Below, piece after piece: positions 32,872-41,037 of a stretch of DNA of 42,006 bases (within the stretch, counting starts at the first letter, position 1; the number at the start of each line of letters is the position of its first letter). The stretch lies in assembly GCA_017464225.1 (NCBI GenBank), contig JAFUDW010000136.1, forward strand, positions 1 through 42,006. Reading direction: 5' to 3'. Origin of the DNA: Clostridia bacterium. Lineage in GTDB: Bacteria > Bacillota_A > Clostridia > Christensenellales > Aristaeellaceae. A program made the translations under genes and the position numbers. The notes under the pieces are model-generated. The model had not been told where the DNA came from. It saw only the letters and a list, made by a program, of their open reading frames with translations, and searched no databases.

Positions 32872-34365
32872 TTAAATCCGCTTTGTTTCAACAATCAGCG
32901 CACGCATGCGCTCGCACAGCGCGTCGGTCAGCGCTTCCCCATCCAGCCGGAAGCGCCAATTTGTCCCGCCTACCGAGCCGGGCAGGTTCATGCGGGCTTC
33001 CGTATCCAGGTTCAGGAAATCCTGCATGGGCGCTACGGCGGTATTGGCAGGGCTCATAAACACCGTCTTCAGCATGGCCCAGACCACGGTATCGTCGTCC
33101 ACCTTACCCAGCGCCTTCATGGCCTCGGCCTTGACCGCCTTGGTGCGCGTCTTCCACCAGCCCAGCGTGGTATCGTTATCGTGGGTGCCGGTATAGGCCA
33201 CGCAGTTTTCGGTAAAGTTGCGCAGATCGTGGGGATTCTCCTCCCCGCCGCCGTCAAAGCTGAATTGCAGCACCTTCATGCCCGGATAGCCGCAGAATTT
33301 GAGCAGATCGAACACGCGCTCGTTGACCACTCCCAGATCCTCAGCCACAATATCGATATCGGGCAGCTTTTCCTTGACCTGGGTAAAGAAGGCTTTGCCC
33401 GGGCCGGGGACCCAGTACCCTTTGCGGGCGTTGGGCGCGCCGTACTTGACGGAATAATAGTTGGCGAAGCCGATGAAGTGATCGATGCGCACGCTGTCAT
33501 AGAGCTGGCCCATGGCCCGCAGACGATCCATCCAGAAGCGATAGCCGTGGGCGCGAAGCTTGCTCCAATGGTACAGCGGGTTGCCCCACAGCTGACCGTC
33601 CTCGCTGAAATAATCCGGCGGCACGCCGGCCACCCGGCGGGGATGGCGGGTTTCATCCAGCTGGAAATAATCGTAATTGGCCCATACGTCGCTGCTGTCC
33701 TCGGCCACGTAGATGGGCATATCCCCCAGGATGCTGACGCCGTGCAATCTGGCATAGTCGCGGACCCGCTGCCACTGCTCCCGGAAAATGAACTGCAAGA
33801 ACATGAAGTATTCGATGTCCTCCCGCAGCAGCTTTTCATACTTCGCCATGGCTTTGGGTTCGCGCATGCGGATGTGCTCGTCAGGCCACTCCATCCAGGA
33901 AACCTGATGAAAATGCTGCTTGATGGCCATGAACAGAGCGTAGTCATGCAGCCAGGGCCACTTTTTACACCATTCGTCAAAGGCCTTTTTCCGCCTGAGG
34001 CCGCTGCGGCTGTCGGCGAAGGCCCGGCGCAGCCATTGATCCTTTTCCGGGCGCACGGTTTCAAAATCCACCCGGGGCGCGTATAGCGCCGCGGGAGCGT
34101 CGTACGCTTTCAGCCATCCGTCGGCATGCAGCGTTTCCAGGTCGATCAGATAGGGATTGCCTGCCAAAGCGCAGGTGCTTTGATAGGGCGATTCGCCATA
34201 GCCCGTGGGGCCCACCGGCAGAACCTGCCACAGGCGGACGCCCGCCTTTTCCAGATAATCGATCCAGGCGAAAGCGCCGCGGCCCAGCGTTCCGATGCCC
34301 TCCGGCCCCGGCAGCGACGTCACATGCAGCAGTACGCCCGCGCGGCGTTTAATTTCATTGCTCAT
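32872..34365 (-). CDS. malQ: 4-alpha-glucanotransferase (amylomaltase)
   Basis: GH77 enzyme that transfers glucan chains between maltodextrins, releasing glucose and giving GlgP longer substrates. 497 residues. Features are RRAGVLLHVTSLPGPEGIGT, FAWIDYLEKAGVRLWQVLPV, YGESPYQSTCALAGNPYLID, the nucleophile region YDSVRIDHFIGFANYYSVKY, the acid region DIDIVAEDLGVV, and AYTGTHDNDTTLGWW near the third carboxylate. AAAGGAGC precedes the ATG. Single-gene unit between its own promoter and terminator. Confidence 0.97.
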   Translation of the reverse strand: MSNEIKRRAGVLLHVTSLPGPEGIGTLGRGAFAWIDYLEKAGVRLWQVLPVGPTGYGESPYQSTCALAGNPYLIDLETLHADGWLKAYDAPAALYAPRVDFETVRPEKDQWLRRAFADSRSGLRRKKAFDEWCKKWPWLHDYALFMAIKQHFHQVSWMEWPDEHIRMREPKAMAKYEKLLREDIEYFMFLQFIFREQWQRVRDYARLHGVSILGDMPIYVAEDSSDVWANYDYFQLDETRHPRRVAGVPPDYFSEDGQLWGNPLYHWSKLRAHGYRFWMDRLRAMGQLYDSVRIDHFIGFANYYSVKYGAPNARKGYWVPGPGKAFFTQVKEKLPDIDIVAEDLGVVNERVFDLLKFCGYPGMKVLQFSFDGGGEENPHDLRNFTENCVAYTGTHDNDTTLGWWKTRTKAVKAEAMKALGKVDDDTVVWAMLKTVFMSPANTAVAPMQDFLNLDTEARMNLPGSVGGTNWRFRLDGEALTDALCERMRALIVETKRI

Positions 34366-34395
34366 GGCTTTGCTCCTTTGTGCGGTCTTTATTCT

Positions 34396-34424
34396 ATTCT
34401 ATCGAAAATTCTTCCAGCTGTAAA
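34396..34424 (-). promoter_or_regulatory. malQ promoter
   Basis: TTTACA (34424-34419) and TAGAAT (34401-34396), spacer 17 bp. Confidence 0.65.
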
Positions 34425-34456
34425 TATAAAAAAAGCGTAAACATTGTTTCAAAAGG

Positions 34457-34485
34457 ATGAAATTTTGCAATTCATACGTTATAAT
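34457..34485 (+). promoter_or_regulatory. Promoter of the secreted FG-GAP-like protein gene
   Basis: Perfect TATAAT (34480-34485), poor -35 (ATGAAA, 34457-34462), spacer 17 bp. Confidence 0.5.
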
Positions 34486-34507
34486 ACTGGAAAAGGAGGG
34501 ATGCCTG

Positions 34508-35248
34508 ATGAAGAAACTGCTGATCATGCTTGCCGCACTGACGATCCTTGCCCTACCCGCTTTGGCCGAAGCGACGCCCGAAGCCCAGATCGTGGGCCGA
34601 CAGCAATCGCTGGACGGGGTCGATTTGGCCATCCTGCGCATTGATTTTTCCGATCCCGGCCGCGCGATCCCCAGCGTATACGCCGTCACCGAGAGCCCCT
34701 GGCTGGTTGAAGAGAACGCCGTATGCGAAATGCAGGACGTGAACTTTGACGGTCACGACGACCTGGTGGTGACGGCCTCCGTTGGCGCAAGCAACGCCGC
34801 GTATACCTTTTTCCTGTGGAATGAGGAAAGCGGCGCGTTTGAATGGTATGGCGGGGAGCCCCTATGGAACTACCAGCTGTATCCCGCCCAAAGGATGATC
34901 CTGAGCCATATCACCAGCGGCTGGGCCGGCCTGCTGCACAGCGATACGGTATACGCCTGGGACGCGGCGGGGCGCAGCCTGACCGCCCTTCGTTTCAGCG
35001 AATGGGATACGCTGACCGAAATCACCGACGAAACGCGGGACGGCTATCTTCTCTACAATGAATTGCATGATGATTCCATGCTGGTGGAAACCTACGTGGA
35101 TTACGAAATGGGCGTGGACGAATCCTTCCTGAACGCCGTAGATAAATACGATGATCCCGATTTCATGACTCAGCGCTTCCTGTATGAAGCCAATTTCCTG
35201 CAATTGGAGGTCACTCCGGAGGCCAACGGCGACGGGAGCAACGGCTAA
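34508..35248 (+). CDS. Secreted protein with FG-GAP-like calcium loop (XAC2610-like), unknown
   Basis: 246 residues. Signal peptide MKKLLIMLAALTILALPALA is followed by a beta-rich domain with DVNFDGHDDLVVTASVGASN, an Asp/Asn-rich loop of the FG-GAP type that usually binds calcium, and AAYTFFLWNEESGAFEWYGG as the next blade. Such domains occur in secreted or surface proteins of Firmicutes without assigned role. The ATG at 34508 is chosen for AGGAGGG seven bases upstream and because it starts the signal peptide. Its stop TAA overlaps the stop of the convergent nuclease-family gene. Confidence 0.75.
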   Translation: MKKLLIMLAALTILALPALAEATPEAQIVGRQQSLDGVDLAILRIDFSDPGRAIPSVYAVTESPWLVEENAVCEMQDVNFDGHDDLVVTASVGASNAAYTFFLWNEESGAFEWYGGEPLWNYQLYPAQRMILSHITSGWAGLLHSDTVYAWDAAGRSLTALRFSEWDTLTEITDETRDGYLLYNELHDDSMLVETYVDYEMGVDESFLNAVDKYDDPDFMTQRFLYEANFLQLEVTPEANGDGSNG

Positions 35249-36129
35249 GGCTGTTCCTCGGTCCGATCACCCGATCGGCTGTCCGGCGCTTCTTCCCAGG
35301 TCAGTACGCCGTAATGATCGGAAACCACCGGATAAAACGCCCCATTGAAAATCACGCGCGACCGCAGGGTGCGGCCCATCTGGCCCGCCAGGCAGAGATC
35401 CAGGCGGATCCCATCCACCGGGCGGTCGCGCCATCCATCGATCTGGCCCGGCACGGTGACGCCGCCATCCCTTTGCTCCGCCCGGGCATGGCAATCCTGC
35501 CAGCCGGAGGCCAGCATCAAATCATAGCCCTCGTCTTTCAGATGGGCGGGACAGTTGAAATCCCCCATCAGCCAGCGGGGGCTTTTCATATTTCCGGCAA
35601 AAGCGCTGAGTCGCTCCCATTGGCCCCGGAAGGGATCGATTTCATCGCCCCACCAACCCATATGCGCGGAGCAGAACCAGCCGCGTTCATTCTGAACCGC
35701 CAGCACCCGGCGGCGGCGCCAGCTGCCTTCAGGCAGATCGGGCGAGGACACGTCGGCGCAGCAAACCTCATTGATCGACGTCCGGCTCAGCAGCGCCACG
35801 CCCTCGGCCCAGGTTTTATAGCCCACGTGGGCAAACGCCCAGCTCCACCAGTAGTTCAGTCCTGCGCTGCGCAGAAGCTCCGAGAGCAGCAGCGCCCAAT
35901 TGTTTTCCACAATGGAAAAGCCGCCCGGCACATATCCGCTGGCCCGCAGCCGTCCTTCCTCCGCAGGCGTTCCCCCGTCGGTTTGATTGACCTCCTGGAG
36001 GGCGATCACATCCGGCCGCTCGTTTTGCACAGCTTCCGCCACATGACGGAGGCAGGAGGCGTTATCCGCCTCCTGCCAGCTATGGGTATTGAGCGTCAGC
36101 AGCTTAAAATCAGCCTTTGACTGCGCCAT
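35245..36129 (-). CDS. Endonuclease/exonuclease/phosphatase family protein
   Basis: 294 residues of the DNase I-like fold. Motifs: LLTLNTHSW near the N-terminus, the metal glutamate in DVIALQEVNQT, LMGDFNCPA, and the C-terminal catalytic histidine in VSDHYGVLTW. The family covers nucleases, phosphodiesterases and sphingomyelinases, and no signal peptide is visible, so it is cytoplasmic. Its start lies 20 bp inside the end of the ABC permease gene, with GGAGGT within that gene, so it is co-translated with the sugar transporter. That makes a role in sugar-phosphate or phosphodiester breakdown plausible. Ends in TAG. Confidence 0.88.
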   Translation of the reverse strand: MAQSKADFKLLTLNTHSWQEADNASCLRHVAEAVQNERPDVIALQEVNQTDGGTPAEEGRLRASGYVPGGFSIVENNWALLLSELLRSAGLNYWWSWAFAHVGYKTWAEGVALLSRTSINEVCCADVSSPDLPEGSWRRRRVLAVQNERGWFCSAHMGWWGDEIDPFRGQWERLSAFAGNMKSPRWLMGDFNCPAHLKDEGYDLMLASGWQDCHARAEQRDGGVTVPGQIDGWRDRPVDGIRLDLCLAGQMGRTLRSRVIFNGAFYPVVSDHYGVLTWEEAPDSRSGDRTEEQP

Positions 36130-36949
36130 TGGTCAGACCTCCGATGATCTGTTTTTGCATGAAGCAATACATTACGATAATAGGCAGCGACGCGATCACC
36201 AGGCAAGAGAACGCCAGGTTGTAGTCCACGTTGAACTCGCTCTGGAAGTTATACTGGAACAGCGTCAGCGTCCACATGGTGTTGGAACGGTTCAGGCAAA
36301 GCAGGGGCAGCATATAGTCGTTCCAGATGGCCAGGCCCTCGCGGATCATCACCGTTGCCAGGATGGGCTTCATCAGGGGCAGGATGATCTTATAGAAGGT
36401 TTGGAAGGTGGTGGCGCCGTCGATGTAGGCGGCCTCCTCCAGGGAGGGCGAAATGCTGGTCAGGTAGCCCACGTAGAGGAACATGCTCTCGCAGGTGGCG
36501 TGCGCCAGATATAGGAGCACCATGCCCGTGGGATTCATCATGTTGAGCGCGCTGAGCAGCTTGACCAAAGGCATCATGCGCACCTGGAAGGGCAGGAAAA
36601 TGCCCAGCAGGAAGAAGAAATACAGCCCTTTGAACACCTTGCTGCCATGGAACATGCCGCGACTCAGCGCAAAGGACATGGGCGGCATGACCAGCAGCTC
36701 CAGCACCAGGGAGAAAACGGTGATGTAAATGGTGTTGCGGTAAGCGTACCACAGGGTCGGATTTTCAAGCACCGTTTTGTAGTTGCCCAGATACAGGGAT
36801 TTGGGCAGGGTAAAGAAGCTGTTGGCGCTTTCGCCCGAGGTTTTGAAGGTGGTGATCACCGTAATGTACAGCGGGAACAGGATCAGCAGAGCGCCAAGGA
36901 TCAGGATCAGATACGCCACAGCGTCCATTTTACGTTTGCTCTGTCTCAC
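36110..36949 (-). CDS. Carbohydrate ABC transporter permease (MalG type)
   Basis: 279 residues with six membrane segments. The EAA loop, the contact to the ATPase, is EEAAYIDGATTFQTFYKIIL. It begins with a GTG right after the stop of the first permease gene, with AGGTGG five bases upstream. The 5' region GALLILFPLYITVITTFKTS is a standard start of MalG-type permeases. The operon carries no ATPase; a shared MsmK-type ATPase elsewhere probably energises it, as is common in Firmicutes (established for the family). Confidence 0.93.
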   Translation of the reverse strand: MRQSKRKMDAVAYLILILGALLILFPLYITVITTFKTSGESANSFFTLPKSLYLGNYKTVLENPTLWYAYRNTIYITVFSLVLELLVMPPMSFALSRGMFHGSKVFKGLYFFFLLGIFLPFQVRMMPLVKLLSALNMMNPTGMVLLYLAHATCESMFLYVGYLTSISPSLEEAAYIDGATTFQTFYKIILPLMKPILATVMIREGLAIWNDYMLPLLCLNRSNTMWTLTLFQYNFQSEFNVDYNLAFSCLVIASLPIIVMYCFMQKQIIGGLTNGAVKG

Positions 36950-37858
36950 TTACTCCACCTTCCTATCATTGGTAAATTTGATCTGGATGAAGGAGATCGC
37001 GGCAATAATGAGACCGGTGACCACTGCCTGGGCGATGGCGTAGCTGAAGCGGTTGCGCTCCCAGGCGTTCTGCCAGATCAGCATGGCGATGGAGGTGGTA
37101 GCGCCGCCGGGGCCGCCCTTGGTCATGGCGTTGATATAATCGAATACGTTCAGGCCCTGTTTGACGGCCAGCACCAGCACCACGCTCAGGGTGGGCAGGA
37201 TATAAGGCACGGTAATGGACTTGAACTGATGCCACGCGTTGGCGCCGTCAATGGAGGCCGCCTCGTAAAGGTCTACGGGGATGGTCTGCAAGCCGGACAG
37301 GAACAGCAGCGTCGGCAGCGCTACGCCCTGCCACAGATGGACGAACAGTATGCCGTAGATCGCCAGCTTGCGGTCGGCAATGATGTTTTCAGACAGCGTT
37401 TTGCTTCCGATGGTCTGGCCGATGGAGGGCAGCACGTAGAAGTATACCTGCTTGAACACCAGCGCGATGGTGATCATGGACAGCACGGCCGGCATGAAAT
37501 ACAGCGTACGGAAGAAGGTGCGGCCCTTCATTTCCCGATTCAGCAGCATGGCAAGCAGGAAGCCGATGATCACGATGCCGGCCACCAGGAACAGGGAATA
37601 CCGCAGGTTGAAAAGCAGGGCGTTGCCGAAGCGTTTATCGTTGGTAAAAACCTTGACGTAATTATCCAGGCCGATGAAGTTAAAGTTTGTGCCGATGCCC
37701 GTCCAGTCCGTCAGGGAGTAATAAATGCCCATCAGGATGGGGAGGATCAGGAACACGCAGTACAGGACCAGGCCCGGAGCCGTCATGAGCAGATAGGTGA
37801 TCCATTGCTCCTTGCGCATCAGGCTGTTGGCCTTGGGTTTGCGCGATACGGCAGACAT
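36950..37858 (-). CDS. Carbohydrate ABC transporter permease (MalF type)
   Basis: 302 residues with six membrane segments, the EAA loop being YEAASIDGANAWHQFKSITV. The start MSAVSRKPKANSLMRKEQWI is followed by the first helix LLMTAPGLVLYCVFLILPIL, typical of MalF-type permeases of the small-sugar (CUT1) class. AGGAGAT precedes the ATG. It sits after the binding-protein gene, separated by a strong hairpin, and directly before the second permease. Confidence 0.93.
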   Translation of the reverse strand: MSAVSRKPKANSLMRKEQWITYLLMTAPGLVLYCVFLILPILMGIYYSLTDWTGIGTNFNFIGLDNYVKVFTNDKRFGNALLFNLRYSLFLVAGIVIIGFLLAMLLNREMKGRTFFRTLYFMPAVLSMITIALVFKQVYFYVLPSIGQTIGSKTLSENIIADRKLAIYGILFVHLWQGVALPTLLFLSGLQTIPVDLYEAASIDGANAWHQFKSITVPYILPTLSVVLVLAVKQGLNVFDYINAMTKGGPGGATTSIAMLIWQNAWERNRFSYAIAQAVVTGLIIAAISFIQIKFTNDRKVE

Positions 37859-37893
37859 ACCGGTTCATCTCCTTTGGTTTATAATATGAAACC

Positions 37894-37919
37894 GGGCCGC
37901 TGCCGCACGGCAGCGGCCC
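37894..37919 (-). promoter_or_regulatory. Intercistronic hairpin between binding protein and permease genes
   Basis: Perfect 12-bp stem GGGCCGCTGCCG/CGGCAGCGGCCC with a 2-nt loop. Downstream on the minus strand is GGTTTCATATT, not a true U-tract. Typical of sugar ABC operons, where it protects the binding-protein mRNA or partly terminates. Confidence 0.75.
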
Positions 37920-37938
37920 CGATTCGGGGAACGAAGGA

Positions 37939-39153
37939 TCAGTTGTTGTAATAATCCTCGATGGTCATCTGCGCTTCATCATAGAAAGCTTCCAGATCGC
38001 CGTCCAGGATCAGGTTGGTGGCGGCGTCGCCCAGGGCCTTGCGCAGGCCGGAGGGCCAGATGGCGTTCAGGCTCAGCGCGGTCTTGCCGGCGCTCATGGC
38101 GTCGTTGATCTTTTCAAGCTGCTTCACGCTGTACACCACGCCCTGGATGACGTTGGGGCTGCCCTCGATGTCGGTGTAGGTCTGGGCGGTCTCGGTCTTG
38201 CTCAGGAACTCCAGGAACTTGAGGCACTCGTCAGGATGCTTGGTGGTGGCGGAAATGCAGAAGCTGGTATCGATGGACACGATCACGTTGCTCTGGTCGT
38301 CATCCACGGGGTTGGGCAGGGGAATCATGGCCACGGGCAGATCGGGGTTGAAGCCCAGCAGGGTGCCCAGGGACCACTGACCGTTGATGGTCATGGCAGC
38401 GCCGTCATTCAGGAACAGCTGATAGGATTCATCATAGCCGGCGCCCTTGGACTGGGGGTTGGTGTACTTAGCGATATCCAGGGAAGCTTCGGCATAGCCC
38501 TTCAGCACGGTGGAATCCTGGGGCTCCATTTCGCCGGCGGCGATGGCCTTGAACTCATCGTCGTTATCGGACAGCATGGACATCATGCGCTCCATGCGCT
38601 GATACACCATGTCCTTATCCGGCAGGCCGAAGCCGTAGATGCCGGCTTCCTGCAGCTTTTCGCAGGCGGCCATCAGCTCAGCCCAGGTGGTGGGCAGCTC
38701 AATGCCCTGCTGCTCAAAGATATCGGTGCGGACGTAGAGGCCATAGCAGCTCAGGCTGTAGGGCATACGGTAGATCTTGCCCTGATAGCCGGACAGCGCC
38801 AGGGTGGAGGGAGCGATGTTGTTCAGGAATTCCTGACCGGTCAGATCCATGATCAGGCCGTTTTCAAACATCAGCTCGTAGGTGGTGGAGGTGGTGCAGC
38901 CGAACATATCGGGCAGGTCGTTCTGGGTAGCGCGGGTCTGCAGCACGGTGGCCGCGTCGGGGATCTGCACAAAGTTGATTTTGATCCCGGGGTTCTCAGC
39001 GTTGAACTGATCGATCACGGTCTCCATGGCCTTGATGGCGTCGGTCTCAGACTTATGATACAGGAATTCCAGTTCCACATCCTCCGCATGGGCGAAAGAA
39101 GCGACGGACAGCAGCATCATAGCCGCCATCAGCAGGGCGAAAAACTTTTTCAT
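37939..39153 (-). CDS. Sugar ABC transporter substrate-binding protein (CUT1)
   Basis: 404 residues. Signal peptide MKKFFALLMAAMMLLSVASF, cleavage expected after AHA. The mature part is an extracellular solute-binding family 1 protein: AMETVIDQFNAENPGIKINF, NDLPDMFGCTTS, GKIYRMPYSLSCYGLYVRTD and AMTINGQWSLGTLLGF. No cysteine follows the signal peptide, so it is not an obvious lipoprotein. GGAGGA precedes the ATG. It heads the transporter operon; the divergent TreC-like gene suggests an alpha-glucoside or trehalose-like ligand. Confidence 0.92.
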   Translation of the reverse strand: MKKFFALLMAAMMLLSVASFAHAEDVELEFLYHKSETDAIKAMETVIDQFNAENPGIKINFVQIPDAATVLQTRATQNDLPDMFGCTTSTTYELMFENGLIMDLTGQEFLNNIAPSTLALSGYQGKIYRMPYSLSCYGLYVRTDIFEQQGIELPTTWAELMAACEKLQEAGIYGFGLPDKDMVYQRMERMMSMLSDNDDEFKAIAAGEMEPQDSTVLKGYAEASLDIAKYTNPQSKGAGYDESYQLFLNDGAAMTINGQWSLGTLLGFNPDLPVAMIPLPNPVDDDQSNVIVSIDTSFCISATTKHPDECLKFLEFLSKTETAQTYTDIEGSPNVIQGVVYSVKQLEKINDAMSAGKTALSLNAIWPSGLRKALGDAATNLILDGDLEAFYDEAQMTIEDYYNN

Positions 39154-39189
39154 GACAGGGTATCCTCCATTAATGTATTTGATGTGATC

Positions 39190-39218
39190 ATTCTATAACA
39201 AAATCGCCATGCTGTCAA
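39190..39218 (-). promoter_or_regulatory. Promoter of the sugar ABC operon
   Basis: Perfect TTGACA (39218-39213) and TAGAAT (39195-39190), spacer 17 bp. Confidence 0.75.
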
Positions 39219-39290
39219 TCGTTTTTGTGCAAATAAGACAATTTTTTCCTGCCATTTTTCTTTTTTATACAGTTAAATAGACAAAACAGA

Positions 39291-39319
39291 TTGACACGGG
39301 GAAACAAATTTGCTATAAA
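39291..39319 (+). promoter_or_regulatory. Promoter of the TreC-like gene
   Basis: Perfect TTGACA (39291-39296) and TATAAA (39314-39319), spacer 17 bp. Divergent from the ABC operon promoter, with 70 AT-rich bases between the two -35 boxes, room for a shared operator. Confidence 0.78.
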
Positions 39320-39347
39320 GGCATCAGAAAACAAGGGAGGAACCGAT

Positions 39348-40994
39348 ATGCTTCATCTGCAGGACAAAGTGGTTTATCAAATCTATCCCAAATCCTTCTG
39401 CGACAGTAACGGCGACGGCATCGGCGATCTGAACGGCGTCACCGAAAAACTCGATTATCTGAAATCGCTGGGCGTGGACTATCTTTGGCTCACTCCCTTC
39501 TTTAAATCGCCCCAGCGCGACAACGGCTACGACGTGGCCGACTATACCAGCGTCGATCCCATGTTCGGCACCATGGAGGATGCCGAGCGCATGATCCGGG
39601 AGGCCGACAAGCGCGGCATCGGCATCATGCTGGACATGGTGTTCAACCACACTTCCACCGCTCATGAATGGTTCCGCCGGGCAATGAACGGCGAAAAAGA
39701 ATTCCAGGATTATTATATTTTCCGGGACGGTTCCCCCGACGCGCCGCCCACCAACTGGCAGTCAAAATTCGGCGGCAGCGCCTGGGAATACGTGCCCGGG
39801 TTGGGCAAATGGTATCTGCACCTGTTCGACGTGAGCCAGGCCGATCTGAACTGGGAAAACCCGGCGGTGCGGGAAGCGCTTAAAGGCGTGGTGCGGTTCT
39901 GGCTGGGCAAAGGCGTGCGGGGCTTCCGTTTCGACGTGGTAAACCTGATATCGAAGCCCGATCGCTTTGAGGACGATCCCGCAGGCGACGGGCGGCGCTT
40001 TTACACCGACGGGCCGCGGGTGCACGAGCACATCCGCGAGCTGGTGCGCGATACCGGCCTGGCCGATTATATCACGGTGGGTGAAATGTCCTCCACCACG
40101 CTGGCCCACTGCGTCCGCTATTCCGCACCGCAAAACGGCGAACTGGCCATGGCGTTCAATTTCCATCACCTGAAGATCGACTATAAAAACGGGGATAAAT
40201 GGCAGCTGCAATCCCCCGACCTCGGGCAATTGCGCGACCTGTTCGACGCCTGGCAGACCGGCATGCAGCAGGGCGGCGGATGGATGGCGGTATTCTGGTG
40301 CAACCATGATCAGCCCCGCGTGGTTTCCCGGCTGGGCAACGACCGGGAATACTGGAAGCAATCAGTCAAAATGCTGGGACTGTGCATCCATATGCTGCGG
40401 GGCACACCCTATATTTACCAGGGCGAGGAGCTGGGCATGACCAACGCCTATTTTGCCGATATCGCTCAGTACCGGGATGTGGAAAGCCTGAACTATCATG
40501 ATATCCTGCTGAGCGGCGGCATGCCGGAGGGGCAGGTGATGGCCGTGCTGCAGGCGCGCTCCCGGGACAACAGCCGCACCCCTATGCAGTGGAACGGCGG
40601 CAAAAACGCCGGGTTCACCGCCGGAACGCCCTGGATCGGCGTGCCGGAATATAAGCCGGAAGCCAACGCCGCAGCAGAGGCAGCCGATCCCGCCTCCATC
40701 CTCAGCTTCTACAAGCGCCTGATCGCCCTGCGCAAGGAGCACGCCGTCATCGCCGAGGGCGGCATCAGCTTCCTTCCTTCCGAGCAGACCGGATTGATCG
40801 CATACAAGCGGACGCTGGGCGATACATCGCTGCTGGTTCTGTGCAATTTCACCGATCAGACAATATCGGCGCCGCTGGAGAAGAGCGCGCTGACCGCGCG
40901 CTGCCTCATGGACAGCTATGAGCAGCCGCCCGAGATCAATGACGGCGGCGTCGCCCTCAAGCCTTACGAGGGCTGCGCGCTGCTGATCAGCTGA
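39348..40994 (+). CDS. treC: GH13 alpha-glucosidase, closest to trehalose-6-phosphate hydrolase
   Basis: 548 residues, the size of TreC. The sequence follows E. coli TreC closely: KVVYQIYPKSFCDSNGDGIG, DNGYDVADYTSVDP, DMVFNHTSTAHEWFR, GGSAWEYVPG, QADLNWENPAVRE, the nucleophile D196 in GFRFDVVNLISK, DGRRFYTDGPR, the acid E246 in TVGEMSSTTL, MAFNFHHLKIDY, H320-D321 in WCNHDQPRVVSR, and ELGMTNAYF. TreC splits trehalose 6-phosphate into glucose and glucose 6-phosphate. The close agreement supports that, but an oligo-1,6-glucosidase or general alpha-glucosidase of the same subfamily is possible, more so because the neighbour is an ABC transporter and not a trehalose PTS. GGGAGG is seven bases before the ATG. 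Confidence 0.85.
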   Translation: MLHLQDKVVYQIYPKSFCDSNGDGIGDLNGVTEKLDYLKSLGVDYLWLTPFFKSPQRDNGYDVADYTSVDPMFGTMEDAERMIREADKRGIGIMLDMVFNHTSTAHEWFRRAMNGEKEFQDYYIFRDGSPDAPPTNWQSKFGGSAWEYVPGLGKWYLHLFDVSQADLNWENPAVREALKGVVRFWLGKGVRGFRFDVVNLISKPDRFEDDPAGDGRRFYTDGPRVHEHIRELVRDTGLADYITVGEMSSTTLAHCVRYSAPQNGELAMAFNFHHLKIDYKNGDKWQLQSPDLGQLRDLFDAWQTGMQQGGGWMAVFWCNHDQPRVVSRLGNDREYWKQSVKMLGLCIHMLRGTPYIYQGEELGMTNAYFADIAQYRDVESLNYHDILLSGGMPEGQVMAVLQARSRDNSRTPMQWNGGKNAGFTAGTPWIGVPEYKPEANAAAEAADPASILSFYKRLIALRKEHAVIAEGGISFLPSEQTGLIAYKRTLGDTSLLVLCNFTDQTISAPLEKSALTARCLMDSYEQPPEINDGGVALKPYEGCALLIS

Positions 40995-41005
40995 AAAACG
41001 CGCAT

Positions 41006-41037
41006 GCCCCCGCCGTTTGGGCGGGGGCGTATTTTTT
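41006..41037 (+). terminator. Terminator of the TreC-like gene (bidirectional)
   Basis: GCCCCCGCC/GGCGGGGGC stem (41006-41028), 5-nt loop, then GTATTTTTT. The TAA of the convergent binding-protein gene lies in the T-run (41036-41038). On the minus strand GCGTTTTT follows. Confidence 0.88.

Noticed and set aside
39205..39230. A LacI-type operator (AAAAACGATTGAC) at the -35 of the sugar ABC operon
   Set aside because: Only the central part fits the usual TGNAANCGNTTNCA pattern; no second copy seen and no LacI gene in the window.
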